DNA of 64,000 nucleotides from an uncultured Clostridia bacterium (GTDB taxonomy: Bacteria; Bacillota; Clostridia; Oscillospirales; Acutalibacteraceae). The stretch covers positions 56,579 to 120,578 of the forward strand of contig CALWIP010000032.1 in assembly GCA_944380775.1 (NCBI GenBank), written 5' to 3'. Below are positions 17,985 through 26,220 of this stretch, piece after piece (the stretch's first letter is position 1; each line of letters opens with the position of its first letter). The translations under genes and the position numbers were made by a program. Below the pieces are notes generated by a model. It was not told the origin of the DNA. It did no database searches and saw only the letters and a program-made list of their open reading frames with translations.

Positions 17985-18511
17985 TGCAGCGACGCCCTGA
18001 TCTTTTTCGCCTTTTCCGGCCCGCAGAGCTCCTCCACCAGCGTCAACGCAAACGGCAGCGCCGCGCCGGGACCTTTCCCGGTTGTGATGTTCCCGTCCAC
18101 GCAAACCAGGCCGGAGGCGGGCAGCGCGCCTTTGAGCTCCTGCTCAAAACCGGGGAAGCACACCGCGTGCCGGCCCTGCAGCAGGCCCCAGTGGCCAAGC
18201 ACAGACGGCGCGGCGCAGATGGCCGCCACACGGCTGTGCCGGGCGCAGTGCTCGACGCACGCGCGCACAACCGGGGATTTTTCCAGGTTCAGCGTGCCGG
18301 GCATGCCGCCGGGCAAAACGGCCATTTCCAAGCCCTCCAGCGACGCGTCGCGTTCCTCAAGGTCCGCGGTGACGCGGATGCCGTGGGAACCTTCCACTTC
18401 GCGCGCGCCGACGCCGACCATGCGGACCTCGCATTCCGCGCGGCGGAGCAAGTCTACCGCCGTGAGCGCTTCAATCTCTTCAAATCCTGGGGCTAAAAAT
18501 ACATAGACCAT
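17975..18511 (-). CDS. DJ-1/PfpI-family protein
   Basis: This small cytoplasmic protein of the DJ-1/ThiJ superfamily has 178 residues. The expected acidic residue lies in PGFEEIEALT (residues 8-17), and the reactive cysteine is C99 in AAICAAPSVLG, the nucleophile-elbow motif. The length and order fit the DJ-1/YajL branch, reported to act as glyoxalase, deglycase or chaperone; the actual activity cannot be deduced. It overlaps the cyclo-ligase gene, and the two often travel together in Clostridia as far as I recall. A 96-base spacer separates it from the GNAT gene upstream. Confidence 0.88.
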   Translation of the reverse strand: MVYVFLAPGFEEIEALTAVDLLRRAECEVRMVGVGAREVEGSHGIRVTADLEERDASLEGLEMAVLPGGMPGTLNLEKSPVVRACVEHCARHSRVAAICAAPSVLGHWGLLQGRHAVCFPGFEQELKGALPASGLVCVDGNITTGKGPGAALPFALTLVEELCGPEKAKKIRASLQCQ

Positions 18512-18607
18512 TCATTCCACCGTCTTTCTCTAAACATCCTTCTGCCAAAATGTACGGGAAAATCCGGGGCGCAGAGCGCTCCGGTCTTCGTTTTATTGGT
18601 CCGCCGG

Positions 18608-19495
18608 TCAATCCAGCGGCAAGCCGAGGTACGGCGCGTCTTCCCCCGCGGGGAGCGGCTCCTCCCGCAGCGGCTTCGCCATGCCGGCCGGCGCCACGGC
18701 GCCTTCCCCGGCGAAGGCGCTGTTCTCCGGCAGGCGAAAGCGGAACCGGTCCGCCGGGCAGCGGTCCAACAGGCCGCGCAGCAGCGCCGGCAGCGCCCCT
18801 TGCGGGCCCATCCACTCCACCACTTCGCACACGCCGGCTTCCGGCGCGCGGAACAGCGCATAGGCCTCGCCTTTCGCTGTTTTGACGCAGAGCAAATTCC
18901 CCCCGTACACCCGGTTGACGCCCGCCGCGTAAGCGATCTCTCTGGGCGACCAAAGCGCGGAACCGGCTGCGCCCCGGAGCTGCGCGCGCCGCAGCGCCAC
19001 CATCGCCCGGTAGTCCGGCAGAACCTCCCAGTAGGAACGCGGGCCGGCGGCCTCGCGTTCCGCCTCGTCCCGCCCCAGCGTGACGGTGCGCCGCAGGAAA
19101 TACGGCTCGTAGCCGCAGGCCGCATAGTACCGTGAAAGGCTCTCGCTCGCGGGAAGCAGGATGGAAAACAGGTCGCCGCGTCTGCGGCCAAGGTAGGCCG
19201 CGCAGTTGAGCAAGGCCCGCATATAGCCGCGGGACCGGAATTCCGGCCGGGTGCCGGCCGCATAAATATATTGCGCCGGGGCGGGCGCGCCGTCCCGCAG
19301 CAGGCGCACGGGCAGCAGGTACAGCGCCGCCGCCAGCGTCTCCCCGGCGCGCAGGGTCAGGCAATTTTCCGGGCGGAAGGCGTTCGCAAAGAAATAGCGC
19401 ACGCCGCGCCGCGTGTCGGAAAAGCAGTCCATCCACAACGCGGAGAGTTCCGGCTGCATGCCCCATTTGGCCAGGGAGATTGTGTTTTTGCTCAT
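18608..19495 (-). CDS. GNAT-family N-acetyltransferase
   Basis: The 295-residue protein has a GNAT acetyl-CoA-binding core near residues 75-125: YAAGTRPEFRSRGYMRALL is the Q/RxxGxG/A-like region, followed by the YYAACGYEPYF turn typical of GNAT domains. The C-terminal half may be a second, degenerate acetyltransferase or sterol-carrier-like domain, as in Eis-type enzymes. The substrate is unknown. Its ATG overlaps the stop of the DUF2156 gene by 4 bases, so both are probably made together. Confidence 0.8.
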   Translation of the reverse strand: MSKNTISLAKWGMQPELSALWMDCFSDTRRGVRYFFANAFRPENCLTLRAGETLAAALYLLPVRLLRDGAPAPAQYIYAAGTRPEFRSRGYMRALLNCAAYLGRRRGDLFSILLPASESLSRYYAACGYEPYFLRRTVTLGRDEAEREAAGPRSYWEVLPDYRAMVALRRAQLRGAAGSALWSPREIAYAAGVNRVYGGNLLCVKTAKGEAYALFRAPEAGVCEVVEWMGPQGALPALLRGLLDRCPADRFRFRLPENSAFAGEGAVAPAGMAKPLREEPLPAGEDAPYLGLPLD

Positions 19496-20388
19496 AGCCG
19501 CCCGCCCTTCCAGACCGCCCGGTACCGCATCAGCACAATGGCCGGGTAGTAGGAAAGCTTCGCCCGGCGCAGGCCCTCGATGCCCATGTCCTCTTCCCGG
19601 TTGATGTAGCGGTAACCGCCGAGGCGGCGCGAAGCAAATTCATGGTTAATCGCCGGGTAAAGGCCGTCGTAGCCGCCCAGCGCCTTTTCAAAATGCACAT
19701 CGTAGGCTTCCGCGTTGATCTCTTCGCCGATGGTAAACGCCACCGGCGCGCCGCCGATGCGGATAAGGCCGCCGGTGAAACCCAGCGCCTCAAAATGCGC
19801 AAAGGTGCGGCGCATGGCGCAGTGCTCCTTGTCCAGGCCGGAATCCTCGCCGCAGCCGCCGTTTTCCGCGCACCACGCGCGCGCGACGGTCTCGCAGTCC
19901 GCGAGGTTCTCCCGCGTGACGTCTTCATAAGTGAACGCATAGGCGCGGCTGAATTTCGCCAGATGGTTGCGCTTGCCGTGGTATTTGCGCCCGGCCAAGC
20001 CGATCAAATCCTGCGAAAGATAGACGTAATCCGCGCTGTCGCGGTCCTCGGTCCAATCCCAGCGGCCGGGGAACGCCTCTTCCAGCGCCGCCTTCTGGTC
20101 CTCTGTGACGCCGCGCAGGCAAAACGGCGCGCCGCACGCGGCGGCGTCTTCCCGCATCGCCCCGACGGCCCGCTTCAGATCCCCGCCAAAGGGGAAGCTG
20201 TACGCCGGCTTGTCCTTCCCCGAACGGAAGAACAGCGAATCCTCCCAGCGGCTCCAGCGGGAACCGGCCTTCCCACCCCAAATATACCGCGTACCGAACG
20301 CCGCATCGTAGCCGATTTGCCCGCTTTCCCGCAGGATGGGCGCCATCCAGGCGCGGTCATCGATCGTGATCTCGTGAAATTCCAGCAT
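19492..20388 (-). CDS. DUF2156 protein (phosphatidylglycerol lysyltransferase C-domain-like)
   Basis: DUF2156 proteins have a double GNAT fold and resemble the catalytic domain of MprF, which moves aminoacyl groups from tRNA onto lipids. This 298-residue soluble protein has the typical DYVYLSQDLIGLAGRKYHGK, the KRNHL stretch and YINREEDMGIEGLRRAK near the end, all well-kept in stand-alone clostridial members. It has no membrane segments, so a lipid substrate is uncertain. ATG at 20388 begins MLEFHEITIDD; a longer frame upstream runs inside tmk and was rejected. It overlaps tmk by 32 bases. Confidence 0.85.
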   Translation of the reverse strand: MLEFHEITIDDRAWMAPILRESGQIGYDAAFGTRYIWGGKAGSRWSRWEDSLFFRSGKDKPAYSFPFGGDLKRAVGAMREDAAACGAPFCLRGVTEDQKAALEEAFPGRWDWTEDRDSADYVYLSQDLIGLAGRKYHGKRNHLAKFSRAYAFTYEDVTRENLADCETVARAWCAENGGCGEDSGLDKEHCAMRRTFAHFEALGFTGGLIRIGGAPVAFTIGEEINAEAYDVHFEKALGGYDGLYPAINHEFASRRLGGYRYINREEDMGIEGLRRAKLSYYPAIVLMRYRAVWKGGRL

Positions 20389-21052
20389 AAAAACGCCTGT
20401 CCTCCAATAATCGCATGATCTCCCCGTGGATTTCTTCCACAGCCTTAGGATGCCCCGATTCCGCGCAGGAAACCGTAAGCCACCCGCAGCGTTGCGCCGC
20501 ATAGGCCGCGGCGGCGCGGCAGTCCGCCAGGTAAGCGACATTTTTTTCGTGGATGTCTTTTTTCTCCTCCCGCCCGCCGTAGCGTCCGGAGAGCAGGCCC
20601 TGCGAGATCTCCACCGGCATGGCGAGGTAAACGGTCAACTCCGGGCGCGGCAGGCCCAGGCGGCCGTATTCATAGTCTTCCTCCCAGCGCAGAAAAGCGT
20701 CCCACTCCGCGCGCGGCAGCTTTGCCAGCTGGTAAATGAGGTTCGAAGTCACATAGCGGTCCGCGACGATGGCCGCGCCGCCGTCGTATTCCCGCTTCCA
20801 GAATTTGCGGTAGCTCGCGAAACGGTCCACCGCATAAAAAGACGAGGCGGCGTACGCGTTGACGTCGCCGGGTTCCGCGCCGAATTCGCCCGCGAGGTAC
20901 ATGCGCACCAGCGCCGAAGACGGCTGTTCATAGTCCGGGAACGAGATGCGGCGCGCCCGCAAGCCTTTTCCCTCCAGCGCCCGCAGGAGCAGCGCCGCCT
21001 GCGTCGCCTTCCCGCTTCCATCCAAGCCCTCGAGCACCACGAGCTTTCCCAC
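20357..21052 (-). CDS. tmk: Thymidylate kinase-like protein
   Basis: Thymidylate kinase makes dTDP from dTMP. The 231-residue protein has the P-loop GLDGSGKA at residues 9-16 and the DRYVTSN motif (DRY/H class) that places the base. The usual Thr or Ser after the P-loop Lys is Ala here, followed by Thr; to my knowledge many Clostridia carry this GSGKAT version. It follows thyX by 6 bases, so dUMP to dTMP to dTDP is encoded as one unit. It could be a second, divergent dTMP kinase if another tmk exists elsewhere in the genome. Confidence 0.9.
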   Translation of the reverse strand: MGKLVVLEGLDGSGKATQAALLLRALEGKGLRARRISFPDYEQPSSALVRMYLAGEFGAEPGDVNAYAASSFYAVDRFASYRKFWKREYDGGAAIVADRYVTSNLIYQLAKLPRAEWDAFLRWEEDYEYGRLGLPRPELTVYLAMPVEISQGLLSGRYGGREEKKDIHEKNVAYLADCRAAAAYAAQRCGWLTVSCAESGHPKAVEEIHGEIMRLLEDRRFYAGISRDHDR

Positions 21053-21058
21053 GGGGTT

Positions 21059-21832
21059 TCACTCCTTTTCCGGCTGCGCGCCGTAGCGGGCGCGCATCTC
21101 AGCGGCTTTGCCGCAGGACATCTTCCCCTCGGGGCAAGGGCCGCTGAGGCACGGCGGGCCGGCCTGGGCAAAAAGGTGCGGCGCCGCCTGCCGGCAAAGC
21201 GCCAGCATTTGCTCCGCTACGCCGCGGATCTCCCACTGGGCGCGGTTGCAGCAGCGGTGGCGGAAAAAGTTCCGCAGCGAGCGCGCGTTCATCGTGCAGA
21301 TCATCTTCGTGGCGCAGGCGTTCGGCAGCGCAAAGCGCGCGTCCTCAATCGCCTTTTTCTGCGCGAGGCGCGCGGCCTCTTTTTCCGGCTTCCCCTGCGC
21401 AAGGAATTCTTTTTCATGCTTTTCCGCGAGCAGCCCCGCCAGGCGCACGTAGTGCGCGCGGCACTCCTCCATTGCGCGGCGGTATTCCTCCTCCGCCTCG
21501 GGCAGCGCGGCGATTTCCGGCGGGATGATATAAGCGAAATCCTGCTCCGCCACATAGCGCTGGCTTTGCACGCTGTAGGAGGCGATGCGGTGCCGCGTCA
21601 TCTGCGCAAGGAAGGACCGCGAGACGCCCTCAATGCCGAACGTGAACGACGCGTGCTCAATGGGGCTTTCATGGCCGATCTCCGCAAGCATCTCCACAAA
21701 AGAAGCGGCCTTTTCCTCCGTGAGGCCTTCCCGAACCTGCTCTACGGTGGCGGGCGAATAGCAGAGCTTCGCCGCGGCCGCCACGGTCTGTTCCGGCTGC
21801 GGCGTGTAGGCCAAAAGCGTTACAACCGCCAT
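21059..21832 (-). CDS. thyX: FAD-dependent thymidylate synthase ThyX
   Basis: ThyX methylates dUMP using methylene-THF and NADPH through FAD. The defining RHRxxSxxxxSxR motif is present as RHRIASYSVQSQR at residues 80-92. The 257-residue protein also has the conserved ESPIEHASFTFGIEG stretch. The C-terminus carries extra cysteines (CLSGPCPEGKMSC) that could bind metal or be part of a clostridial extension. A promoter lies upstream at 21874-21902 and it leads the run thyX-tmk-DUF2156-GNAT. Confidence 0.96.
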   Translation of the reverse strand: MAVVTLLAYTPQPEQTVAAAAKLCYSPATVEQVREGLTEEKAASFVEMLAEIGHESPIEHASFTFGIEGVSRSFLAQMTRHRIASYSVQSQRYVAEQDFAYIIPPEIAALPEAEEEYRRAMEECRAHYVRLAGLLAEKHEKEFLAQGKPEKEAARLAQKKAIEDARFALPNACATKMICTMNARSLRNFFRHRCCNRAQWEIRGVAEQMLALCRQAAPHLFAQAGPPCLSGPCPEGKMSCGKAAEMRARYGAQPEKE

Positions 21833-21873
21833 GCGGTTTCTCCCCCTTCCGGGTTTTTTGTCATTTCCTGTTT

Positions 21874-21902
21874 ATTATAGCAAAAGATTCCCGCGCATTC
21901 AA
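21874..21902 (-). promoter_or_regulatory. Sigma-A promoter of the thyX operon
   Basis: On the minus strand TTGAAT (21897-21902) and TATAAT (21874-21879) are 17 bp apart, with TG one base before the -10. The predicted start is about 35 bases before the thyX ATG. Confidence 0.8.
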
Positions 21903-21930
21903 CTCCTAAAAAGAGCCAAGCGGCGCAGAT

Positions 21931-21945
21931 TTCCAAAAATTGGAA
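21931..21945. repeat. Short palindrome between thyX and the small-protein pair
   Basis: TTCCAA and TTGGAA flank a 3-base AAA centre. It lies between the thyX promoter and the small plus-strand genes and could be a protein-binding site, but this is only a sequence observation. Confidence 0.3.
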
Positions 21946-22002
21946 CAGGAAAGGACGGATATCCGGCGCGCCGCTCCATATGGTAAAGGCGAGGTGAAAA
22001 AC

Positions 22003-22185
22003 ATGGACGAAATGCCGCTTGGTTTAGAAGCCGCGCTCGCGCGCAATGAAAAAGCGCGGGCCTATTTTGACGCGCTGCCCGTACAGGAACAGCGCCAAAT
22101 GATGGCGCGCGCCCGCTCTTGCCAGTCCCGCCGGGAGCTGCGCGCCTTTGTGCAGGGGCTGGCCGGCCCTGCGGGGCGGGCGTAG
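22003..22185 (+). CDS. Small protein of unknown function, first of a tandem pair
   Basis: The 60-residue protein starts MDEMPLGLEAALARNEKARA and continues YFDALPVQEQRQMMARA. The frame is open further upstream, but ATG at 22003 follows GAGGTGAAAAAC and is preferred. It is mostly charged and predicted helical, with no membrane segment or signal. Its core YFD-LP-Q then ELRA recurs in the next small gene (22249-22428), so the two are related. I do not recognise a named function; similar short proteins occur in Clostridia as far as I recall. Confidence 0.65.
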   Translation: MDEMPLGLEAALARNEKARAYFDALPVQEQRQMMARARSCQSRRELRAFVQGLAGPAGRA

Positions 22186-22248
22186 CTCCCGGATATTCCC
22201 ACGCATCCGGCCGCCCGCGCCGGGCAACCTAAGCGCGGGGGTGATGGG

Positions 22249-22428
22249 ATGGAAAACCCGAATTTCTGGAGCTTTGGGATCCCGTTTGTTCCCGGCGTCC
22301 TCACGCAGCGGGACTATTTCGACTCGCTGCCGGAGGAAGTCCAACAGGCGGTCAACCTGCATCCCGAGCGCTTCCAGAATGAAGAAGAGCTCCGCGCCTA
22401 CGCGGAGCGTCTGAAGAAAAAGAAATGA
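22249..22428 (+). CDS. Small protein of unknown function, second of a tandem pair
   Basis: This 59-residue gene is easily missed because of its size. It begins MENPNFWSFGIPFVPGVL and has the core YFDSLPEEVQQAV followed by NEEELRAYAERLKKKK. The shared YFD-LP-Q and ELRA positions show it is related to the gene just upstream, 63 bases away, although the N-termini differ. GGGGGTGATGGG serves as ribosome site. The stop codon runs straight into a strong terminator, which supports it being a real last gene of a two-gene unit. Function unknown. Confidence 0.65.
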   Translation: MENPNFWSFGIPFVPGVLTQRDYFDSLPEEVQQAVNLHPERFQNEEELRAYAERLKKKK

Positions 22429-22430
22429 AG

Positions 22431-22466
22431 CGGGCCCCGGCGTTTTGCGCCGGGGCCCGTTGTTCT
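22431..22466. terminator. Terminator after the small-protein pair, probably bidirectional
   Basis: A perfect 12-bp stem pairs CGGGCCCCGGCG (22431-22442) with CGCCGGGGCCCG (22448-22459) over a 5-base loop, then TTGTTCT. On the minus strand it is followed by a T-rich stretch and may also end spoIVA transcripts. Confidence 0.8.
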
Positions 22467-22492
22467 AACTGCCGCAAAAACGGCCCGCCCTT

Positions 22493-23971
22493 TCACAAAA
22501 TGATGCAGATCAGGCCGTTGCAGCCGTCGTTGATGATCCGTTCAATGGTCTCGCGGATTTTTGCGCGGGCATCGGACGGCATGCGGTATAATTTATTGTG
22601 CATCCCCTCGTTGACTAATTCATGCAGCGATTTGCCGAAAATATTGGATTCCCAAATTTTGACGGGGCTCTGGTCGAATTCTTTGAGCAGGTACATCACC
22701 AGTTCCTCAGACTGCTCTTCCGAGCCGACAATCGGCGTGAGCTCGGTGCTGATGGTGGTGCGCATCATGTGGATGGCGGGCGCCGCAGCCCGCAGCCGGA
22801 TACCGTATTTGCCGCCCTGCTTGATGATTTCCGGTTCCTCGAGCGTCAATTCCTCCAGCGCGGGCATCACAATGCCGTAGCCCGTCCCGAGCACGTCATG
22901 GTAGGCGCCGCGGATTTTGTCGTACTCCCGCTTGGTGGCGGCGAGTTCCATCATGCAGTCGAGCAGCCCGCCTTCGCCGTCGATTGCAAGGCCGGTCTTT
23001 TCGCCAAGCACCCGGTAGAACAGGTCCCCTTGCAGGCGCACCCGCAGCCGCGCGCGGCCGCTGCCCAGCGCAACGGAGGCGACCTTCGCTTCCTCGATAT
23101 ATTCGCACTGCGGCAGGCCCTCCGCCACGGTAGAAAGCTCCCGCACGCGGGAGATGTGGGACGCCGCCTGCTGGATGGCCCCGTAGACCGCCGCGCGCAG
23201 CCAATGGCCCTTTTCCAGCGAGGAGATCCAGCGCGGCATCTCGACGGAAATCTCCTTGACGGGGAATTCAAACAGCACGGAGGAAAGGATGCCGCGGATT
23301 TCTTCCTCTTCCAGCTCCAGGCAGTTTACCGCCAGCACAGGCACGCCGTAGCGCTCTTGCAGCGCCTGCGCGAGCGCCTGCGTCTCGGGCGCGTCCGGGT
23401 AGGCCGAATTGAGCAGCACGACAAACGGCTTTGCAATTTCCTGCAATTCGCGCACCACCCGCTCCTCCGCCTCTTCATACTCCTCGCGCGGGATATCGCT
23501 GATGGTGCCGTCCGTCGTGACGACCAAACCGATGGTGGAGTGCTCCTGGATGACCTTGCGCGTGCCGATCTCCGCCGCCATTTGGAACGGGACCGGCTCG
23601 TCGTACCACGGGGTCTGCACCATCCGCGGCAGTTCCTCCTCCATGTAGCCGAGCGCGCTCGGCACGACGTACCCTACGCAGTCGATCATCCGCACGCTGA
23701 ACGCGGCGCTGCTGTCGACATGGACGGTGACGGCCTGCTCCGGGATGAACTTCGGCTCCGTGGTCATAATGGTCCGCCCGGCGGCGGACTGCGGCAATTC
23801 GTCGACGGCGCGCTCCCGCCGGGCTTCCTCTTCCATATTCGGCAGGACAACCTCGTCCATAAAGCGCTTGATGAATGTGGATTTCCCGGTGCGCACCGGG
23901 CCGACGACGCCAATGTAGATATCCCCGTTGGTCCTCTCGGAAATATCTTGATACAAATTGCGTTCTTCCAT
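22493..23971 (-). CDS. spoIVA: Stage IV sporulation protein A (spore coat ATPase)
   Basis: SpoIVA is the ATPase that polymerises into the basement layer of the spore coat on the forespore surface. The 492-residue protein has the Walker A GPVRTGKS at 24-31 and conserved early segments DISERTNGDIYIGVVGP and IGLVVTTDGTISDIPRE. The hydrophobic C-terminus NGLICIIL matches the tail that helps anchor it via SpoVM. GGGGGAGGT precedes the ATG. It follows a SipL-like gene by 36 bases on the same strand; the two products interact in Clostridioides difficile. Confidence 0.98.
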   Translation of the reverse strand: MEERNLYQDISERTNGDIYIGVVGPVRTGKSTFIKRFMDEVVLPNMEEEARRERAVDELPQSAAGRTIMTTEPKFIPEQAVTVHVDSSAAFSVRMIDCVGYVVPSALGYMEEELPRMVQTPWYDEPVPFQMAAEIGTRKVIQEHSTIGLVVTTDGTISDIPREEYEEAEERVVRELQEIAKPFVVLLNSAYPDAPETQALAQALQERYGVPVLAVNCLELEEEEIRGILSSVLFEFPVKEISVEMPRWISSLEKGHWLRAAVYGAIQQAASHISRVRELSTVAEGLPQCEYIEEAKVASVALGSGRARLRVRLQGDLFYRVLGEKTGLAIDGEGGLLDCMMELAATKREYDKIRGAYHDVLGTGYGIVMPALEELTLEEPEIIKQGGKYGIRLRAAAPAIHMMRTTISTELTPIVGSEEQSEELVMYLLKEFDQSPVKIWESNIFGKSLHELVNEGMHNKLYRMPSDARAKIRETIERIINDGCNGLICIIL

Positions 23972-24007
23972 TTTACCTCCCCCTTGGCAGAGCGTTCCGC
24001 AGCGCGC

Positions 24008-25549
24008 TCACATCGGGATGAGCAGCATCCCGCGGGCGCCCACCGTTTCGCCGGAAAGCTCGTTTTCCTCCATGACCGCCTCGACGGACGTGCAGTAGGC
24101 CCGCGCGATGTCCCACACAGATTCCCCTTCGTCCGCGTAGTAGAGCGTCAGCGCAGCGGCGGGATCCTTCCCACGCGGGCGCTCCTCGTCTGCGGAAACC
24201 TGGGTCAGGATGGAAAAGCTGTCCCGCCGGTAGACCGCGGCCTTCAGCTCCAGGTCCGCCTTAACCTCCAGGCTGTTCGCCCCTGTGATGCGGTAGCTGA
24301 GGTTCGCCACGCGCAGGCCCGCGGCGCAGCGCAGCCGTCCCTCCGCCGGGCGGCGCAGGTCGCGCTGCGCCGAAAAGTCCACCATGCGCTCCAGGTAGAA
24401 CGGCGTGCCGTTGAGGTCCGCCGCGAGCAGGCAGAGGTTGATTTTCCCCTCGTAGTCAAGCTGGCCGTTCCCCGCCTCCGCGGAGACCGCGCCCACCTCG
24501 TTCCAGAGGTCGAGGACGCGGGAAATGCCGCCTTCTCCCACGTCGAAGACCGCCTTCTGCGCGGCATAGCCGGAGTCGATCTCCAGCAGCGCGTCGACCG
24601 GGCGTTTCTTTTCCTCCATTACCAGCTCGTAGCGGGTGGAGTACGCGTCCGTCACCATCTCGACCTCGGCTTCTTCGTAGGCCTCCACCACAGCGGAGAC
24701 ATGGGCTTCAAGCTGGAGCAGCGTGTTTTCCCCGGAGGGGTCCGCCTTCGGCTCCACAGAGACATCCATCACGCGCAGCGAGATGTCGCACAGGCACTGT
24801 TCCGTCACGCCGCCGCAGTCCAGCATCTGGCTGTAAGGGATCAAATATTCCATGACCTCGGGCTCGGGCGCGTCCAGGCCTGCGGCGTACAACACCTTCA
24901 GGCAGGCTTCGCCCTTGACGATCAATTTATCCGCCACCACCTTGTGGTCCTGCACAGAGACGGTCAGCCCGGTGCGCAGCACCGTTTCCGCGGGCGGCTT
25001 GCCGCCGCCGATCTCCAGCGTCTCGGCAAGCGGGAAAACCTGCTGGCAGAACCCCGCCGCGCGGCTGGTGCGGACGGCGCGCTTCCTTTGCTGGACGTCT
25101 TCCCCCTCGATGCCGCAGGCAAATTCGCACACGGAAGGCTTCACCACGCGGGCGCAAACGGAAAACGCGCCGTGGATATCCAGCCGGCGGGGGCTGGTGG
25201 CGCGGCAGTTGACATACTCCACGCGGGCGTAGGCGTCCGCCACGGCGCCCGCCGCCGGCTGCCGCAGCGCAATGGAGCAGGAAAACGCCCGCGTATTCTC
25301 ACAGCAGCGGATCCCCGTGCCGGAAGGGTCCAAATACAGCACGCGCACAGCGGCGCGGCCCTCGATCTCCAGGGAATCGCCGTTAAAATTGCGGCTGTGA
25401 ATGCACGGGACAACCTGGCACTTGAGGATCCGCTGGATATCGGGGCAGTAGTCGGGCAGGCTGAAATCCAGGTCAACCGGCTGTTCCTGGCAGCCGTCGT
25501 ACACCACCTCCGCGGTGGTCAAGGCCTCCTTGTTCAGGACATACTCCAT
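24008..25549 (-). CDS. sipL: DUF3794 and LysM protein, SipL-like SpoIVA partner
   Basis: In Clostridioides difficile SipL binds SpoIVA through its LysM domain to place the coat. This 513-residue protein has DUF3794-type repeats (for example VDLDFSLPDYCPDIQRILKC near residue 25 and the similar IPYSQMLDCGGV region) and a C-terminal LysM at about 465-513 (YYADEGESVWDIARAY to GMLLIPM). Adjacency to spoIVA strongly favours the SipL role over other DUF3794 paralogues. AAAAGGAGAG is the ribosome site. Expression under the mother-cell factor SigE is expected, but no clear SigE promoter was found. Confidence 0.82.
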   Translation of the reverse strand: MEYVLNKEALTTAEVVYDGCQEQPVDLDFSLPDYCPDIQRILKCQVVPCIHSRNFNGDSLEIEGRAAVRVLYLDPSGTGIRCCENTRAFSCSIALRQPAAGAVADAYARVEYVNCRATSPRRLDIHGAFSVCARVVKPSVCEFACGIEGEDVQQRKRAVRTSRAAGFCQQVFPLAETLEIGGGKPPAETVLRTGLTVSVQDHKVVADKLIVKGEACLKVLYAAGLDAPEPEVMEYLIPYSQMLDCGGVTEQCLCDISLRVMDVSVEPKADPSGENTLLQLEAHVSAVVEAYEEAEVEMVTDAYSTRYELVMEEKKRPVDALLEIDSGYAAQKAVFDVGEGGISRVLDLWNEVGAVSAEAGNGQLDYEGKINLCLLAADLNGTPFYLERMVDFSAQRDLRRPAEGRLRCAAGLRVANLSYRITGANSLEVKADLELKAAVYRRDSFSILTQVSADEERPRGKDPAAALTLYYADEGESVWDIARAYCTSVEAVMEENELSGETVGARGMLLIPM

Positions 25550-25622
25550 GAAATTCTCTCCTTTTCCCGGTTCTGCCTCATTTCTATTCCCCCGCGCGGG
25601 GGATTATTCCTCCCGGCAGACC

Positions 25623-25657
25623 GCAAAGGGCCGCCGGAAAGCCCGGCGGCCCTTTGC
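25623..25657. terminator. Strong hairpin between hsp20 and sipL
   Basis: A perfect 15-bp stem (25623-25637 with 25643-25657) surrounds a 5-base loop. There is no good T-run on either side, so it may be a terminator of limited strength or an mRNA 3' stabiliser for hsp20, which ends 57 bases away. Confidence 0.55.
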
Positions 25658-25713
25658 TTGGGACGGAAAATACCGAATTTTAAGGAGTGTCAAGAGACGG
25701 CTGCCCGCCGCGT

Positions 25714-26160
25714 TTATTCAATCGCAATGGTGTTGCTCTTCGGCGGAAGCTCCTTCTTCTCGGCCTTCGGCACAGAGAGCTTCAAAATGCCGTCTTCGAA
25801 CTTGCCGCTGATGTCCTTGGCCTCCAGCTGCTCGCCCACATAGAACGTGCGGCTGCACTGGCCGGTGTAGCGCTCCTGGCGGATGTAGCGGCCCTCTTTG
25901 TCCTTCTGGTCCTTGTCCAGGCCCTTCGCGGCGGTCACCGTGAGGTAGCCGTTTTCCAGCTTGACCTCAACCTCGTCCTTCTTAAAGCCCGGCAAGTCGA
26001 TGTCCAGCTCGTAGGAATGTTCGGTCTCACGCACATCGGTCTTCATCAGGTTGCGCGCGTGCTTGCCATATAGCGGATGGTTGTTCCAAGCCGGCATCAA
26101 AGCAAACGGGTCGCGGAACATCTCGTCAAACAAATTCTCACTAAAAATACTCGGTAACAT
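25714..26160 (-). CDS. Hsp20/alpha-crystallin small heat-shock protein
   Basis: Small heat-shock proteins hold unfolding proteins without ATP. The 148-residue product has a short N-terminal arm (MLPSIFSENLFDEMF), the alpha-crystallin domain with ELDIDLPGFKKDEVEVKLEN and GILKLSVPK, and a C-terminal tail ending NTIAIE, which resembles the I-x-I tail. TAGGAGGT is the ribosome site. A CIRCE operator overlaps its promoter, so the HrcA repressor should control it. The 5' leader is long, about 150 bases, and structured. Confidence 0.96.
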   Translation of the reverse strand: MLPSIFSENLFDEMFRDPFALMPAWNNHPLYGKHARNLMKTDVRETEHSYELDIDLPGFKKDEVEVKLENGYLTVTAAKGLDKDQKDKEGRYIRQERYTGQCSRTFYVGEQLEAKDISGKFEDGILKLSVPKAEKKELPPKSNTIAIE

Positions 26161-26186
26161 AAATCATACCTCCTAATTGTCTATCG

Positions 26187-26220
26187 CTCGTATCGGAGGA
26201 CCTTTCCGTGCTCCGGCGAG
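26187..26220 (-). other. Hairpin in the hsp20 5' leader
   Basis: On the minus strand CTCG and CGAG enclose CGGAG and CTCCG, giving a two-step hairpin about 13 bases upstream of the ribosome site AGGAGG (26169-26174). The strand contains CCUCC, which could instead pair with the ribosome site. A second stem, TTCCGGCA with TGCCGGAA, lies just upstream. A temperature-sensing role is possible but unproven. Confidence 0.35.

Noticed and set aside
25550..25622. Possible SigE promoter before sipL (GAATAAT and AATAGAAAT on the minus strand)
   Set aside because: The match to the SigE consensus is weak and the spacer is an extreme GC palindrome; not enough to call.
22622..25843. Plus-strand open frame of more than 1000 codons opposite spoIVA and sipL
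   Set aside because: It spans two real minus-strand genes and their gap, is rich in Arg and His as expected for an antisense shadow, and has no ribosome site or recognisable domain.
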